A stretch of 64,000 nt of DNA from Sorex araneus (lineage: Eukaryota > Chordata > Mammalia > Eulipotyphla > Soricidae), in NCBI RefSeq assembly GCF_027595985.1, contig NC_073305.1, positions 110,915,035 to 110,979,034 on the forward strand, in the 5' to 3' direction. The notes below the pieces were generated by a model. That model was not told the origin of the DNA. It searched no databases and saw only the letters and a list, made by a program, of their open reading frames with translations. The translations under genes were made by a program, and so were the position numbers. Shown piece after piece: positions 36,341 through 48,764 of the stretch. Each line of letters opens with the position of its first letter. The stretch's first letter is position 1.

Positions 36341-36498
36341 CTGTTTGAGAGAGTATGTAATGGGTAGGACACTTGTCTTGGAGGTGGCTGGCCCAAATTT
36401 GATTCCCGGCACCCTGTATGGTATCCTGAGCACTGCCATGGGTGCAGATCTTCAGTGCAGATCCAGGAGTACAGGTGGGTGTGATCTAAAACAACAAC
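36341..36498 (+). repeat. tRNA-derived SINE, type A, old
   Basis: 'gagagagtatgtaatgggt', 'aaatttgattcccggcaccc'; flanks 'aaatttgcc'. Confidence 0.8.
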
Positions 36499-37065
36499 AA
36501 AATTTGCCCCTCCCCCTGGCAATATTTCATTCTCGAATCAGAGCACATTAATTTTGAAAGGTTCATTTGTTTCAAGCCAATTTTTTTTATGGCTTGAATT
36601 AAAGAAATAAAGAAGTTACCGTACCTTGTTAGCATTGAGTAACTGAGAAAAGCAAGTGTGTGTATTTATTTTAGGGTTTATTTTCTTAGTGCTCTAATAA
36701 GTTTCATATGCTAAACATTCATAGGTGAATATATAACACTTCACTGGGAAAAAAAGAGTACCTTCTTTAGAAAGTAAGAGGAAAGTCTTTATTTGCATGG
36801 GGCTTACCAAATGCCAGGCTCTAAGAATTTTTTTAGGAAGCGCAGAAATTGCCAATATGTTTCCCAAATATCTGTCCTGTAGAAATAGGAATTTCATGCA
36901 GCTTAACCTAAAACATTATTAATTTATTTGATCCTTATAACAACCTTGTAAAGCTTCTAGATGAGAAAGCTGAGATCAGAATGGTTAAATCATTTGGCCA
37001 AGATCACATGATAGAATGCAGACCCAGGATTACAAAGGAATCTTCTAGAGTCTCAGTACTTTCTC

Positions 37066-37229
37066 TTTTGTTTATGGGCCACACTTCATGATGCTAGGGC
37101 TTTCTCCTTGCTCTGTCCTCTGGAGTCCCTCCTGGCAGGGCTCAGGAGGACCATATGTAGTAGTGGGGATTGAACTTGGGTCAGCTGCATTTAAGGAAGC
37201 ACCTTACCTCCTATACTCTCCTTTGGGCC
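37066..37229 (-). repeat. tRNA-derived SINE, type A, old
   Basis: 'gggccacacttcatgatgct', 'gattgaacttgggtcagc'. Confidence 0.82.
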
Positions 37230-37982
37230 CTTGAGCTGGGTTCTTCACCACAATAACACATGGCCTCTTTCCTACATCTAGGAGTGATGCAGTTATGCCC
37301 TACTCAATGGTTTATAAATGTGGCAGAAACATGAAAGATAATTTTTCTATTATAGTCAGTTCTTATGAAGTAGTTATCTTTGTAAGTCGAGGCATATTAA
37401 AGTTTTAAAATGATATAAAATAATCAGCTGATTATCTTAAAGAAAATGATCTATTGGTAGACTCTAAATGAAGAGTTAAGCACATGACCACAAAACCTAT
37501 GGGCACTAATGAAGAGTGGGGAATTCCTCCTTTTAACAAACTGAAAAATCTTAGCCCCAGGGAGTGGACATAAATAATAAAAAACTCAAGCTACTAATAT
37601 CTATGAAGTTCAAAATTATATCAAGAAAGGCATTCTATGGAAGTGAGAATAAGGTAGCAGCAGAAACCATGATTGAACTGTACTATACCGTAAATGAATT
37701 ACCAACTATCTTTAGATGCTCACCCACTCAGACACACTGACTTGTATGACAGTGATTAGTTTCATGAATGTATCTTTCTAAAGGGGAGCAGCCTACACAC
37801 TTAATGAAGTTCTATTAATACAGACATATAAAAACCTGACATTCGCTACTCTACATAAAACACGAAAAAACTTGGTTGTAACATATTCAAGTTACAACAC
37901 ATGGGTGGAAGAGTGAAAATTTAAAACTCAGTAGGCACACTCCCTCGCATATTCCCCACACATTCATATTTCTTTCATTATG

Positions 37983-38167
37983 AGTTTTTTTTTTGCTTTA
38001 TGGGTCACACCCAGCATTGCACAGGGGTTCCTCTTGGCTCATGCACTCAGGAATTACTCCTGGCGGTGCTGGGGAGATCATAGACCATATGGGATGCCAG
38101 GGATCGAACCCAGGTCAGCCGCATGCAAGGCAAACACCCTGCCTGCTGTGCTATCACTCCAGCCCCC
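37983..38167 (-). repeat. tRNA-derived SINE, type A
   Basis: 12-bp perfect duplication TCTTTCATTATG at 37971-37982 and 38168-38179. Confidence 0.95.
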
Positions 38168-38631
38168 TCTTTCATTATGTTAAAGACAATATGATTTCAA
38201 TTATTCTCAGTGGCACAAATGGCTATTAATGCATTCTATTTAACACAGATCAGTCTGCCTCAGTTAGAAAAAATAGCCTGAAAGTCTCTATCTGACATGG
38301 TTTCCCACCCCAACACAAGATGAAAACATAATTGGTCTTCCCATTAATTGAAAACTGTTGTTAAGTTCACACCAGACATATATTTTTAACATCAGTTCAA
38401 ACTTTTGTGGCTGCTGAAAGTCACTGGATAATGTGAATAATACATAATGGAAAATCATAAAGGATCTCATAACCCTTTTCCATTTTCTTTCCTTTGGGAG
38501 TTAAAGACAGAATGTGGTAAATTCCTCCATCACTAACAATTTATGGTTCAGTCACCCCAAAATTGTATCTTCATAGTAGAATGTTTTTTCTGTGTGATGT
38601 CAACCTCAGAAGTTAGTCAAAATCTTCAATA

Positions 38632-38802
38632 CTGGGGCTGGAGCAATAGCACAGCGGATAGGGCATTTGCCTTGCACGCGGTCGACCCAGGTTCAATTCC
38701 CAGCATCCCATATGGTCCCCTGAGCACCTCCAGGGGTAATTCCTGAGTGCATGAGCCAGGAGTAACCCCTGTGCATCGCCAGGTGTGACCCAAAAAGAAA
38801 AA
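38632..38802 (+). repeat. tRNA-derived SINE, type A, young
   Basis: 14-bp duplication AAAATCTTCAATAC at 38618-38631 and 38803-38816. Confidence 0.95.
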
Positions 38803-39341
38803 AAAATCTTCAATACACCTGATTTCTCTTAACAATCCATTTTCATACCTGTCATCTAAAGATATGTATATTTTGTCTCTATATGATATCTATATTTTCA
38901 ACTAGTATATTTTATAAGGATTTTAAAGTTTTACTTTTTAACTTACTTTTACTTGCTAAAAACGGAATTGTCATTTTACCAGCCAGACTCTCTCTGAGAT
39001 ATAAATAATATCTGTATGATAGATATAGATATTTCAATGACTTAGAATGAAATATTCTTTAGTCTGTTCTCATTGGTCATGGCAGTTGACTTAGTAATTG
39101 AATAGGTCACTAGCATTTTATCTAATTTCATTACATTTGATACACAATATAGAACTCTCAATTTACTCAGGAACTGATAGTTAAGACGGCATTTCATGCG
39201 CAATTTGGACCTGGAATTATTTGACGATTTCAGAAGTAAATTTCAGTTAAGAATACCAGTTTTTATAAAACATATACCTACTTTTAAAACACGATTCATC
39301 GGTCTTTGTCTTCAGTTTTATTAATATTATTTATTATATTT

Positions 39342-39507
39342 TGGTTTTGGGGTCAGACCCAGTCATACTCAGGGCTTAGTCCTGGCTTTGTGCTTAAAGA
39401 TCACTCTTGGCAAAGCTCAGGAGGAGCATGTGTGGCGCCAAGGATTGATCCCAGCTCAGCTGAATGCAAGGCACTAGCCTTACCCACTGTACTGTTACTC
39501 CAACCTC
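39342..39507 (-). repeat. tRNA-derived SINE, type A, old
   Basis: First of three same-orientation remnants in a row; 'ggggtcagacccagtcatac', 'gttactccaacctc'. Confidence 0.82.
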
Positions 39508-39514
39508 AGATGTA

Positions 39515-39632
39515 CTTTTTTTCTCCATACCCAGCAGTGCTTGGGGGAATATATGGTGCCAGTAACTGAATCAGCAAGTTGGCCGCATGCTAGACAAACA
39601 CGTTTATCCCTGTACTATCACTCTGAGCCAGA
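39515..39632 (-). repeat. SINE fragment, type A, old
   Basis: 'cagcagtgcttgggg', 'ttggccgcatgctagac', 'ctatcactctgagcc'; most of the tail side missing. Confidence 0.7.
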
Positions 39633-39644
39633 GTCTTAAGGGGC

Positions 39645-39790
39645 CTTTTCTTTTTGTTTTGTTTTGCTTTCTCTGAGCTCAGGGATCATTCCTGGCTGGA
39701 CTCAGGAGAACATGTGTGGTGTTGGGGATCAAACTGTGGTGGCTTTGTGCAAGGTAAGTGCTTTACCCACTGTACTATCTCTCTGGCCCA
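39645..39790 (-). repeat. tRNA-derived SINE, type A, old and shortened
   Basis: 'agggatcattcctggctgg', 'gatcaaactgtggtgg', 'actatctctctggccc'. Confidence 0.78.
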
Positions 39791-41272
39791 ACTTACGCCT
39801 GGGAACAGGGAAGAAACATTGCTTTTTCCAGTCTTTGGTCTCCCTGCTCTCATTCTAGGTGTCCTAACTTCATTTAGAGATATGAAATCTCATGTCTGTC
39901 CCTGGAAACACAGAAAGGCCAAGTGGTTAAGGACACCAGAAAAGACAACATGGTTTTGCAGCACTGTGGAGTGACCAACAGTGGCTGGCGACTCTTCAAG
40001 GCTCCTGTCCAGGAGACTTCAAATCCCTCTTTGGCAGAAAAGCGACAGCCAGAGAGAAAGCTTCTAAATATTCAAGGAAGAAAGACTTCCAAGAATTCTG
40101 TAAATTTCCCAAGCCATTCATTTTAGATGACATTTCAATCTTAATTATAATCTCAAAGCAAAGGGCTTATAATCAGTAATCTCACTTTAAAAATGGCAAT
40201 CTTCCTCCCTCCCACCCCCCATTTTAAACTATGCTATCTGCAGTCTGTCAAAACCTTAACTGCTAAACACTGTACACCTGAATTATTGGTTAGTAAGAAC
40301 TGAAATGTTCATTGGTTAGTAAAAGCTGAAAGTTTCTGTGACGATGCTCAAAGTGCTATGAATAATATTTCAACCAAGAGAAAAGTCAGTCAGGTTAGCC
40401 CTTTCCCCCTCAAGAAGCCAGCTGTAGTTTGGAGTGTGCTGTCCTTTATTATATTTGCAGCTTCCAAAGTCCATGAGACATCAGAGCAGAATTCCAGTTT
40501 TTTAAGATTCAGGACAATATCAACTGTCAGTCACTGGTATGAAGTGCATTAAGCATGATTAGTCTTTTAATCATAAATAGCCACTGACATTTAGTACAAA
40601 GAGAACATGCTTAACCAAGGAATCCTGAAAATATACATTTAAAAAATGTCACTGCTGCCAGAAAGAATTACTGTGAATTACTGGTGCAGTCTGAATTACT
40701 GATGATTGGCAAGGTTAACAGCAGGGCTCTGGTTACTCCTTCCATCCTCTCAAGGAGTGATTTGACTTCTTATCACACGTCCTACCTTGAAAAAATACCA
40801 GACAGCCTGTTAAAAGGTTGCATGTGCAACCATGGCTTTAGTCTAATGATAGAAATCTTAACAGCTTCTCTTAGAGGGATTCATATGTTGGGGAATTGAT
40901 CGGCTGTCAAATATCATGGTACCTTTCCCCACATATACCTTTAAAAATGGGCAAAAAAAATATTCAAATACCTATGTAAGCATATGACCTCTTTAGAAAA
41001 CAAGAAGGAATGGTTTAACTGAGAGGAAGGCTAATTAAGAGCACTCAATGAATTATGAGGTTGTTATAAAACAACTGTAATTTTAAGACTAATTAAAAAA
41101 ATTTCTGGAAATATTTAACCTTCTGTCACACAATATTTTGCTTTTCAATTTTAAGTCTCAAAAGGGAAAGAAAACACATACGTTGATTTATATAAGATAT
41201 CTACTACTTATCCAAATATGTCCAAAACTTAACTTCCACAATATACCATTTTACTTTAATTCATTTAATTAC

Positions 41273-41356
41273 CAGCTAGTAGGTCTGCCGATGCTGATGA
41301 ACTAGAAGCAGCCTGAGGTGCAGGTTGGGGTTCAGAAGCACTACTTCCAAATGCAT
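41273..41356 (-). CDS. SNAP91: SNAP91 coding exon J
   Basis: 84 nt, phase 1-1. It encodes AFGSSASEPQPAPQAASSSS, ASADLLA, with one DLL motif. The acceptor is unusual: 'ataatggataatgggtag' has no pyrimidine tract next to the AG. A T-rich tract and TGCTGC (41375-41380) lie 18 nt further upstream, the same arrangement as at the microexon. It is a good candidate for regulated inclusion. Confidence 0.94.
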
Positions 41357-43077
41357 CTACCCATTATCCATTATGCAGCAAAAAAGTAAAAGAGTGTAGA
41401 CAGTAAGTACAGAAAGTAAGTGTTTTGCAGAGAAATGCATAGACAAGACACTTTAGGGAGCTTGTTGCCTATGGATATGTGGAATGATTGGGTGAACCGA
41501 ATTATGTTTTGATTGGTTTATTCTCTTAAAATGGAATTGCACCACATTTAAGAATGAACACATAATTGCAGGACAAATAAATTTTAAAGAATAAACCTTT
41601 GGACTAAATCCTGTCATCTATTATAAAATGATGGTTTTAAAATTTTTAATAGATTAAATAAGATCTGTCATTTATAACTCTACTAGTATTAAACATGAAA
41701 AGGAATTTATAACCTTACTTCAAGCAGCAGCAAATGTTACTGGTGCCTATATGTCAAGGTTTGGTGTTATTTGCAACAAGTTTAGAGCCCTTGCATGTCA
41801 CAGCCTAATATTTTTGTTTTCCCCCTGGGTCCATCATGGTACACACATAATGCTTTAATGTATTCTGGGACTCAATGCTGGTTTAACTTATTCAGGATGG
41901 TAGTCTAGCCTGGTGCATTTATATGTATGGATACTCATGAAGAAGTCACTTCAAACCTGTACTCTCGTCTGTAAATTTGCTGCTAACAGAACAATTTTAA
42001 GTGATTATCCAAATGAGTAGTCCAAGTGTTAAATCAACACATCACACTGCCTTCAAATAACAACAACCCAAAAAAGGTGGAGGTGGATATATTTAACCTA
42101 GTGAAACGTCTATTCTCCTGAAGGATTTTAAAAGACTAAACTCTACATGAATAAACCATACAGAATAATATGTGCAGAGCTTGCTTTCAGATCTGACTGG
42201 CTTATTTCAATTCTGGAATGTCAAGTTAGTGTTTATATTGCTTCAAAAACACACACACAGTAGAAACACTGATTTAGCCAAGAGATCAGGATTCCCAAGA
42301 AGAACCAAGAAGGAGATTCCAATCAGTTCATGTGTTAGGAGGAACAAAAAGTTAAAAACATGAAGACTTCAAATGAAAAATGATCTGGTCTTGTTGGGTA
42401 ATGAGAATGACAGTGAATGAATAAGGGTGGATATGACGAGGTAAGAGAAATGGTTAGTTATTAAAAACTTAAGTTTATATTTAGGTGATGGAGATCATGT
42501 CATAGTCAAAAGAAAAAAATGATAAAATACAATGACACAGAAGATTTAAAAACTATTCTGAGAGGCAGGGGAGATTTTGCATATGATGAAGGTGGAGAGA
42601 TACGCACCCCCGAAGAGGTCTATGACCCCCGAAGACTCCGCCTTTGCTGGAGAGGCAGTGGTCGCAGGAGCTGGGGCTGCAAACGCATCCACTGTATGAA
42701 GCATAGAACAGGAAAGTGTGTGTCACCCCCTGGAAACAAACTACCAGCCTGGACCCAAAGCTTCTTAAGAGTTCATGTTTTAGTCTAAGCTGGAAAACTG
42801 CAACAATCTTAACATCCAAGGAAAAGCAAACTAATTAAAAAAAAATTTGCAGGAGAAATTTTGATGTCAGAAGTTTTAGTGTGAAAAAGTTTTCTCTTTT
42901 CACTCCAGTAAGATGACTTGTTAACTCTCATCAGTAGGTGAAGAAACTAACAATGAGGTATTTTTAGAAGTGAGTTTAAATGAACTAAGACAAGAGCATG
43001 TTTTGCTATCTGCCTCTTCATGCATAACCCCCAGGGAATAACATCTCAGAAAGAGTGACCTTGGCAAAAGCACTCAC
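41357..43077 (-). other. SNAP91 introns H-I and I-J (exon I at 42608-42691 lies between them)
   Basis: Intron I-J is 1251 nt and intron H-I is 386 nt; neither carries a recognised repeat. Confidence 0.85.
42608..42691 (-). CDS. SNAP91: SNAP91 coding exon I
   Basis: 84 nt, phase 1-1, between 'cttcatacag' and 'gtgcgt'. It encodes DAFAAPAPATTASPAKAESS, GVIDLFG, joining the next exon to give DLFGDAFG. It repeats the layout of exons F and G: an aromatic-containing start and a DLFG end. Confidence 0.96.
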
Positions 43078-43149
43078 CGGATAGTAGGTCAGCAGTGACA
43101 GAGCTCTCGGGCACAGGAGAGGCCCCTTGTGGTGGAGAGGAGAAAGCAT
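43078..43149 (-). CDS. SNAP91: SNAP91 coding exon H
   Basis: 72 nt, phase 1-1, between 'ttttggaag' and 'gtgagt'. It encodes AFSSPPQGASPVPESSVTAD, LLS. It adds a DLL motif (ADLLSV across the junction). The introns on both sides are short (386 and 184 nt). Confidence 0.96.
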
Positions 43150-43333
43150 CTTCCAAAAGTGAAACAAACCAAAACCAAGCAGAAGTGAGTAGAAAGCTGA
43201 AATCAAAGTCAGATCTAACAAATGCATTATCACAGGCGAGGAGAAAAGAGCTTAATTGTGAAAACATTTAAGAGAACCAATGTTTTGTTTTGTTATTTAT
43301 TTTTTTTTTAAAAAAGGATTGCTTTAATTTTAC

Positions 43334-43411
43334 CTGTACCAAACAGATCTATGCTAGGAGTAGCATCTGGCTTAGGCGCTGCGGCGACTTCAGGAGCAGC
43401 CTCAAATAAAT
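43334..43411 (-). CDS. SNAP91: SNAP91 coding exon G
   Basis: 78 nt, phase 1-1, after 'tggtcttag' and before 'gtaaaa'. It encodes LFEAAPEVAAAPKPDATPSI, DLFGT. The split Asp in front makes a DLF motif across the junction, and a second DLF lies near the exon end. Confidence 0.96.
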
Positions 43412-43653
43412 CTAAGACCAAGAACATACAAGCCTTTACTCAACTTGGCAAACAAGACTGAAGGAGCATCAATTCTCAGTTCTGAATTGGCACTTGGGAG
43501 AATTCTGAAGCAAGCAGCAAATGGTTTCCGGAGAACCATTTCATTACACACTATTCATGCAGTCATAGCTGTGGATGCGCTCTATTTCAAGTGCCAGAAT
43601 TCAATCCACCAGATAGCAAGAGTTCAACAACAACAACAACAACAAAAAATTAC

Positions 43654-43914
43654 CACCAAAGATATCTAGAGCAGGAGGAGCGGTGGAGGTGGTGGCGGAG
43701 GTGGTGGCAGAGGTGGTAGCAGTGGTGGCAGCGACGGTCGTGGCAGCAGTGGCAGCTGCAACGGTGGGAGCAGGAGAAGGAGCAGTGGCGGGAACCGGAG
43801 GGGCTGTGCTAGCTGTAGGGGTAACTACAGGAACACTGGTCTCAGGTGGCTTCATTGCAAAGAGGTCCAGCTCGGGCGCAGCCTCTGCACTACCTTCAGA
43901 TGGGGCAAAGGGGT
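43654..43914 (-). CDS. SNAP91: SNAP91 coding exon F, Ala/Thr-rich
   Basis: 261 nt, phase 1-1, the largest coding exon here. It encodes PFAPSEGSAEAAPELDLFAM, a Pro/Val/Thr/Ala-rich middle, and APPALDIFG. Residues about 50-78 are a low-complexity Ala/Thr/Ser run made of degenerate GCN/ACN triplets, a likely site of length change between species. DLF and DIF motifs bracket it. The donor 'gtaatt' is followed at once by (TTG)n. Plus-strand ORFs over this exon are antisense shadows. Confidence 0.97.
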
Positions 43915-44571
43915 CTTTTGGAAAGGAAAGTGGAGATACATACAGCATCAGTAAGGATGGACGACACGAAGAGTGGACTCATAACTACAGGTAAGAGACA
44001 CCTGACACAGATACTGATGTCCTAACTAGGCATTCGGCTGCTGAAACTACTCTCCCATTAGTAGGGCCCAGGGATGAGAATGGTTTATTTATTTATTTAT
44101 TTATTTTTAAATGAATGACCGAGTAGGTACCCCAAGGTAAGAGAACTGAACAATTTCACAGTACTGTGAGATCAGTCTGCAGTCTAGGCTCTGTCTGAGA
44201 TAGTTCTCCTCAAATCCTCACTTAATCTCGCCAATTCGGAGGCTGTAAAAATTTGTTCGCATATGCCTACACAGCTGAACTCAGTGTCCCTAAAGGGCCC
44301 AGGTAACATTAAGAGGTCAAAGGAAAACATTAAGAGAGCATACTCATACCGACAAAAATTGTCAATCTTGAGAAATTGTCAATTTCGCTAAGTATGCACT
44401 TCACAGTCTTAATGTTTCAAGCGCCGGCATTATTTATTCGAGTATGATGAATGATACTTTATACTCAGAAGAATTAAAATTAGAAAAAAAAAACATATGG
44501 CCACATCTAACTACAGGAGTTTCACAATCGGACAGAAGAAACAACAGACTGGCTTGTGACTTGGAACCCAC
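43915..44571 (-). other. SNAP91 intron E-F
   Basis: 657 nt; a short (TTTA)n run near 44086-44107, otherwise nothing recognised. Confidence 0.9.
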
Positions 44572-44679
44572 CATTTCCTGAACATGCATCAAGAGCTGCG
44601 GCTACCGGGGTGGGGGGAGCTGGTGCTGTGGCCCCTTCGGATGCTGCAGGGGCCTCCCCAGGAGAAGCTGCAAAGGCAT
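44572..44679 (-). CDS. SNAP91: SNAP91 coding exon E
   Basis: 108 nt, phase 1-1. It encodes AFAASPGEAPAASEGATAPA, PPTPVAAALDACSGN, with the split Asp shared with exon F. The acceptor is 'cacccaag', an AAG site weaker than the usual CAG or TAG; the donor is 'gtgggt'. The junction with exon F creates NDPFAPS, so a DPF motif is split across the intron. Confidence 0.96.
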
Positions 44680-46936
44680 CTTGGGTGCAGTTTTTAAATC
44701 AACAGAAATGGAAGGGATAAAAAGAGAAGAAAATATAGTAAAAGAACCGAGTTAAATTGCGAAGAAGGCTCCCTTATACAACACGAATTTCTTAAAATGC
44801 ACTTTCATGGCCCATGCACTACTGGCCGTCACCAAACAATGATTCTTTGCACCCCCTTATGTTAGTTACATGCAAACAGTACAACGTTGACACTGCAGAG
44901 GCTATTAGGTGCCAAAAAACGGGATTCTCATTGTATAAGGGCTCTGTGAAGCATGTATTATGTATTATTAGAAATCAATGGATGTGAAAATTGAAACACA
45001 AAAACAACTTTATTATGTAATTTAAAACTTTAAACTTTCATGTCCAGGTAATACTTATTCAATGGTTACTATGATGTTTCTGACAGGTGGATTTTAGCAA
45101 ACACAGATGTCTTCGTTAATGCCAATAAAATTAAATATATGAAGATAAATATATCAAGAATAATAGAAAAGATTTCTTTATAGCATAGTAAAGACAAGAT
45201 TACACTGTTAACATGAAAGATTTTCTAAGAATTCATAAGTTAAGTCTTCATTATCCTTAAAAGCATTGTCAGATATAACTAAGAAGCTGTTTTAATGAAA
45301 GAAAACAAAATTCCAGGATGGTATACCATAATGCCTTTACTTCAAAGTTATTTTATAGTTGCTTTCAATACTGTATTTTCTAGTTATTTGGAAAATGATC
45401 TATTGTTCAACAATATCTTAATTTCAATATCTTAATAACAATAACTCAATTTCATATCTTAAGACTACAAGTATATTACTGTTTTAGTGGAAATTCCACC
45501 AGTTTATAAATGCTTACTTATGTAAATGTCTGATTTGAGTATGGGGCATCAATAAATCATTTTAATTTCTGATTAAAAAAAATCTAGAGTTTCCTGAGAC
45601 ATGCTAGCTCTGATGTTTTACCTTCTTAGTAGAGGAAACACTTTGGAAATATAGATCAAGACCTACCTATAACTGTCACTTACCTGTTAGATTTCCATCC
45701 TAAAATAATACCTTTCACAATACCAAACAGGGTTCCCTGTTGCACCACTCCTTTTCTCATGAAAAAAGTTGCTAAAAATGTCTGAGAAACGCTAGAGTAT
45801 ATTTCCTTTGGAGGAGATTTACGCAGTACTTGAGGTGTAGGTAATGCTATAGCCAAGACAGTTGTTTCTCAGTTGAACCAGGCTCCTTTCAGACTGATCA
45901 GAGTATGAAGCACTCTTTAGAAATGCCTTACGGTCCCAGGTTAGGGACAAGAGCAAACATTCGGGACTCACAGGTTAAAGGATCCTTTAACAGCCAAAAC
46001 ACTCTAAGAGATAAGGAACAATGACTTACTCATATCTGACAGATTGATTTGATGTTTAGATCAATATATATTCTGAGTAGAAATTAGGATAGACAATATT
46101 CATCATCATCTCCAATTTGTAGATAGAAAGAAGAGAGGCTTGGAGAATCTGAATGCTGAGATCTAGGTCACATGGCCCATGAGAGTTGGGATTGAGCTAT
46201 ATGTTGTCTCAGTGGTTTTTACTCTATTCACTCTGCCCTCCTTGTAGGATGAAAGTAATATCAGTTAGATATCAGTGTTGGGGTAAAACAAATATGCATA
46301 GGCTTATCTCTTTAATGATTACTTTTGTATAAGGTGAAATCCATATTTAAACTATCTCCTAGGAAAAAGGTGTGTTGTTTTTTCTGTCATCACAGTATTT
46401 CCTTTTAACATCCCTCCTATTAACTAAGACCATACATTATAAACTAAAGTATGCATTACTATCTAAACTTCTCTTAAAGACAAGACTCAGCTGCTTTAGC
46501 CCCAGCTTGTTAAATCCCCTAGCCCAGGGACAGAGATATTAATAAGGGAGGTCACAGATAATTTGAGCACTAGGTACTGTCTGATGTTAGTCATGAGACC
46601 CTGAGCAAGAACTTTCAAATAGCCTAGTTAGCCCTCTAGCCAGTCAGAACTCGGGAAAAGCTGTTAACAATTTTATGCTGTTAAAACCCACAAAATCTTT
46701 TCATCTCTAGCTTTTTTCCATTATCAATAACAGAATTACTCTTCCAGTACTAAAAGACTAGAGCTATTGTCAAATCCTCTTTTCTCTCCCGTGTTAGTCA
46801 TTTGCTGCTCCTTTCTACATTCTGACAATTTTTTGTCAGTGCTGTTTCCTGGAAATGTATGTTCTAACCATTCTGCTGTAATGAGTTCAGTTCATGTTAT
46901 AACCAGCAAACCAGCCTGACACCGCTGCCGAGTGTT

Positions 46937-46938
<2 letters not shown>

Positions 46939-46974
<36 letters not shown>

Positions 46975-47012
46975 CGAGCACGCATGTGTGTATGTACACA
47001 CACACACACATA
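46939..47012 (+). repeat. (GT)n and nearby (CA)n
   Basis: About 17 GT units, a 20-nt gap, then a short CA run. Confidence 0.95.
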
Positions 47013-47280
47013 TTTCTCCTTTTAGTAATCTAAAAAGAACGGTCTCTGAAACTTAAATAATATAACAACTTTTCCAAGATCTAACCAGCCTGAACTATTC
47101 CCCCTATCTTCTCATGCCACATGTGCCACCTTTAAATCACACACTGTGGCACATGGTTTCAAACATTCTCAATAGCTCAAGATTCGCCAGTTCTTTTGTT
47201 CGCCTAAAGCCCAGATTATAAGACTCTTATGGGAAATCTAAATTAGCCTCTCTAGAAATATTGTTCTTATTAAAAGATGA

Positions 47281-47431
47281 GGGCCACACCTGGTGGGGCT
47301 TAGCCCGGCTCCAGGACTAAGGGTCACACTGGAGAGGGAGCAGCAGCAGCAGTATTTGGTGCCCGGGGTTGAACTCAGGGCCACACACATGCTGGCCATG
47401 TGCTCTGCCACTTAAGCTATTTCCCCAGCTT
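47281..47431 (-). repeat. tRNA-derived SINE, type A, old
   Basis: 'gggccacacctggtggggc', 'ggttgaactcagggcc'; a short (CAG)n lies inside. Confidence 0.75.
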
Positions 47432-47694
47432 CTAAGTATAGGTTTTAAGTAAGACTGATTAACTTAGCTTTGTTAGCAACCTGGACAGATAAGATCAGCT
47501 TTACTAAGAGAGATAGTTGATTTTCCTGTTCACAGACTACCACCCTTATGGAAGTTTGTTCACAAACCCACACAGTTGATTGAAAGGGCATCCTGGGGTA
47601 GGTAAAAAATTCTGCTTTGGAAAACCCTGTGTTGTTACACAGTAATGTGTTGTTATTAAAGTTTACAAAATGAAAAATTGAATGTTCAGTTTTT

Positions 47695-47875
47695 TTTTTT
47701 TTTTTTTGCTTTTTGGGTCACACCTGGCATTGCACAGGGGTTACTTCTGGCTCTGCATTCAGGAATTACCCCTGGCAGTGCTCAGGGGACCATATGGAAC
47801 ACTGGGGATCGAACCCGGGTCGGCCTCGTGCAAGGTAAATGCCCTACCCGCTGTGCTATTGCTCCAGCCCCCAGG
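47695..47875 (-). repeat. tRNA-derived SINE, type A, young
   Basis: Duplication ATGTTCAGTTTTT at 47682-47694 and 47876-47888. Confidence 0.95.
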
Positions 47876-48373
47876 ATGTTCAGTTTTTAAAAACTTTTTC
47901 AGTATCTTATATTTCACTATATTAATAAATACTGCAGTGTCAATGCTATTTTACATGACAACAGAGAGCAGATTTCAGTTTTTGATAGTCCACTTAAGAA
48001 AAAATGAGTTTAAGACCTATAATACATCTGAAAAATTTGATGACTTAGATGAAGATGATTGAAATCTTTTATGGGCTTCAATCTATACATTAAGGGAGGA
48101 CATTTTCTATTTCTTAAAATTATAATAAAAATACCAGGCTAATATGCACCTGAAATGTAATGATTTAATGTTTCTTATTAATAAAGTAAAAGTCTATTTT
48201 CCAAAACTTAAATTTATTCACCTTACTTAAAGTATGCTGTATATGACCCAAAAGAGCATTTTAAAAGTTGAGTCTTTAGTAGGTAATAAACAAACTACCT
48301 ACTTCTCTTGTTATTTGTGAGTTCTATTTTAAAATTACAAAATTCAAAAGAAACATTTAAATTTTTTGGTCTT

Positions 48374-48520
48374 GCGGGGAGGGGAAGCACACCAGCAGTG
48401 CTGAAAGTTCTTCCTGGCTCTGTGCTTAAGGATGACTCCAGTGGGTTCAGGGATGGTATGTGGTATTAAGTATTAAACCCTGGTTGTCTCTACACAAGGT
48501 TAGCGCCTTATCCACTGCAC
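48374..48520 (-). repeat. tRNA-derived SINE, type A, old
   Basis: 'cagcagtgctgaaag', 'cctggctctgtgcttaag'. Confidence 0.72.
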
Positions 48521-48764
48521 CATTTTAAAAAAGTGGCCACACAATGTGGCCAAAGATATTTCAAGTTTGTCTTTATTTCAAATTCTACCCCCAAATAATT
48601 CTTAATAAATTAGGTAAATGAAATAAATTAGGTTCGATTAATGAAAACCACAAAAGAGATCAGATCAAATACAGCCACCTGCCTATGAATGACATATATT
48701 TTATAGTTGTCAGAGTCTGCAAGATAATTTACAGCACAACGCAGACTGATAAAAATAACTGTGG

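Larger units (their letters stand above)
33133..41272 (-). other. SNAP91 intron J-K
   Basis: 8.1 kb with nine SINEs or remnants and one L1 piece. Short (TG/CA)n near 33525-33575. The stretch 39800-41270 holds nothing recognisable. Confidence 0.9.

Noticed and set aside
43683..43994. 103-codon Val/Ala-rich plus-strand ORF
   Set aside because: Antisense shadow of SNAP91 exon F.
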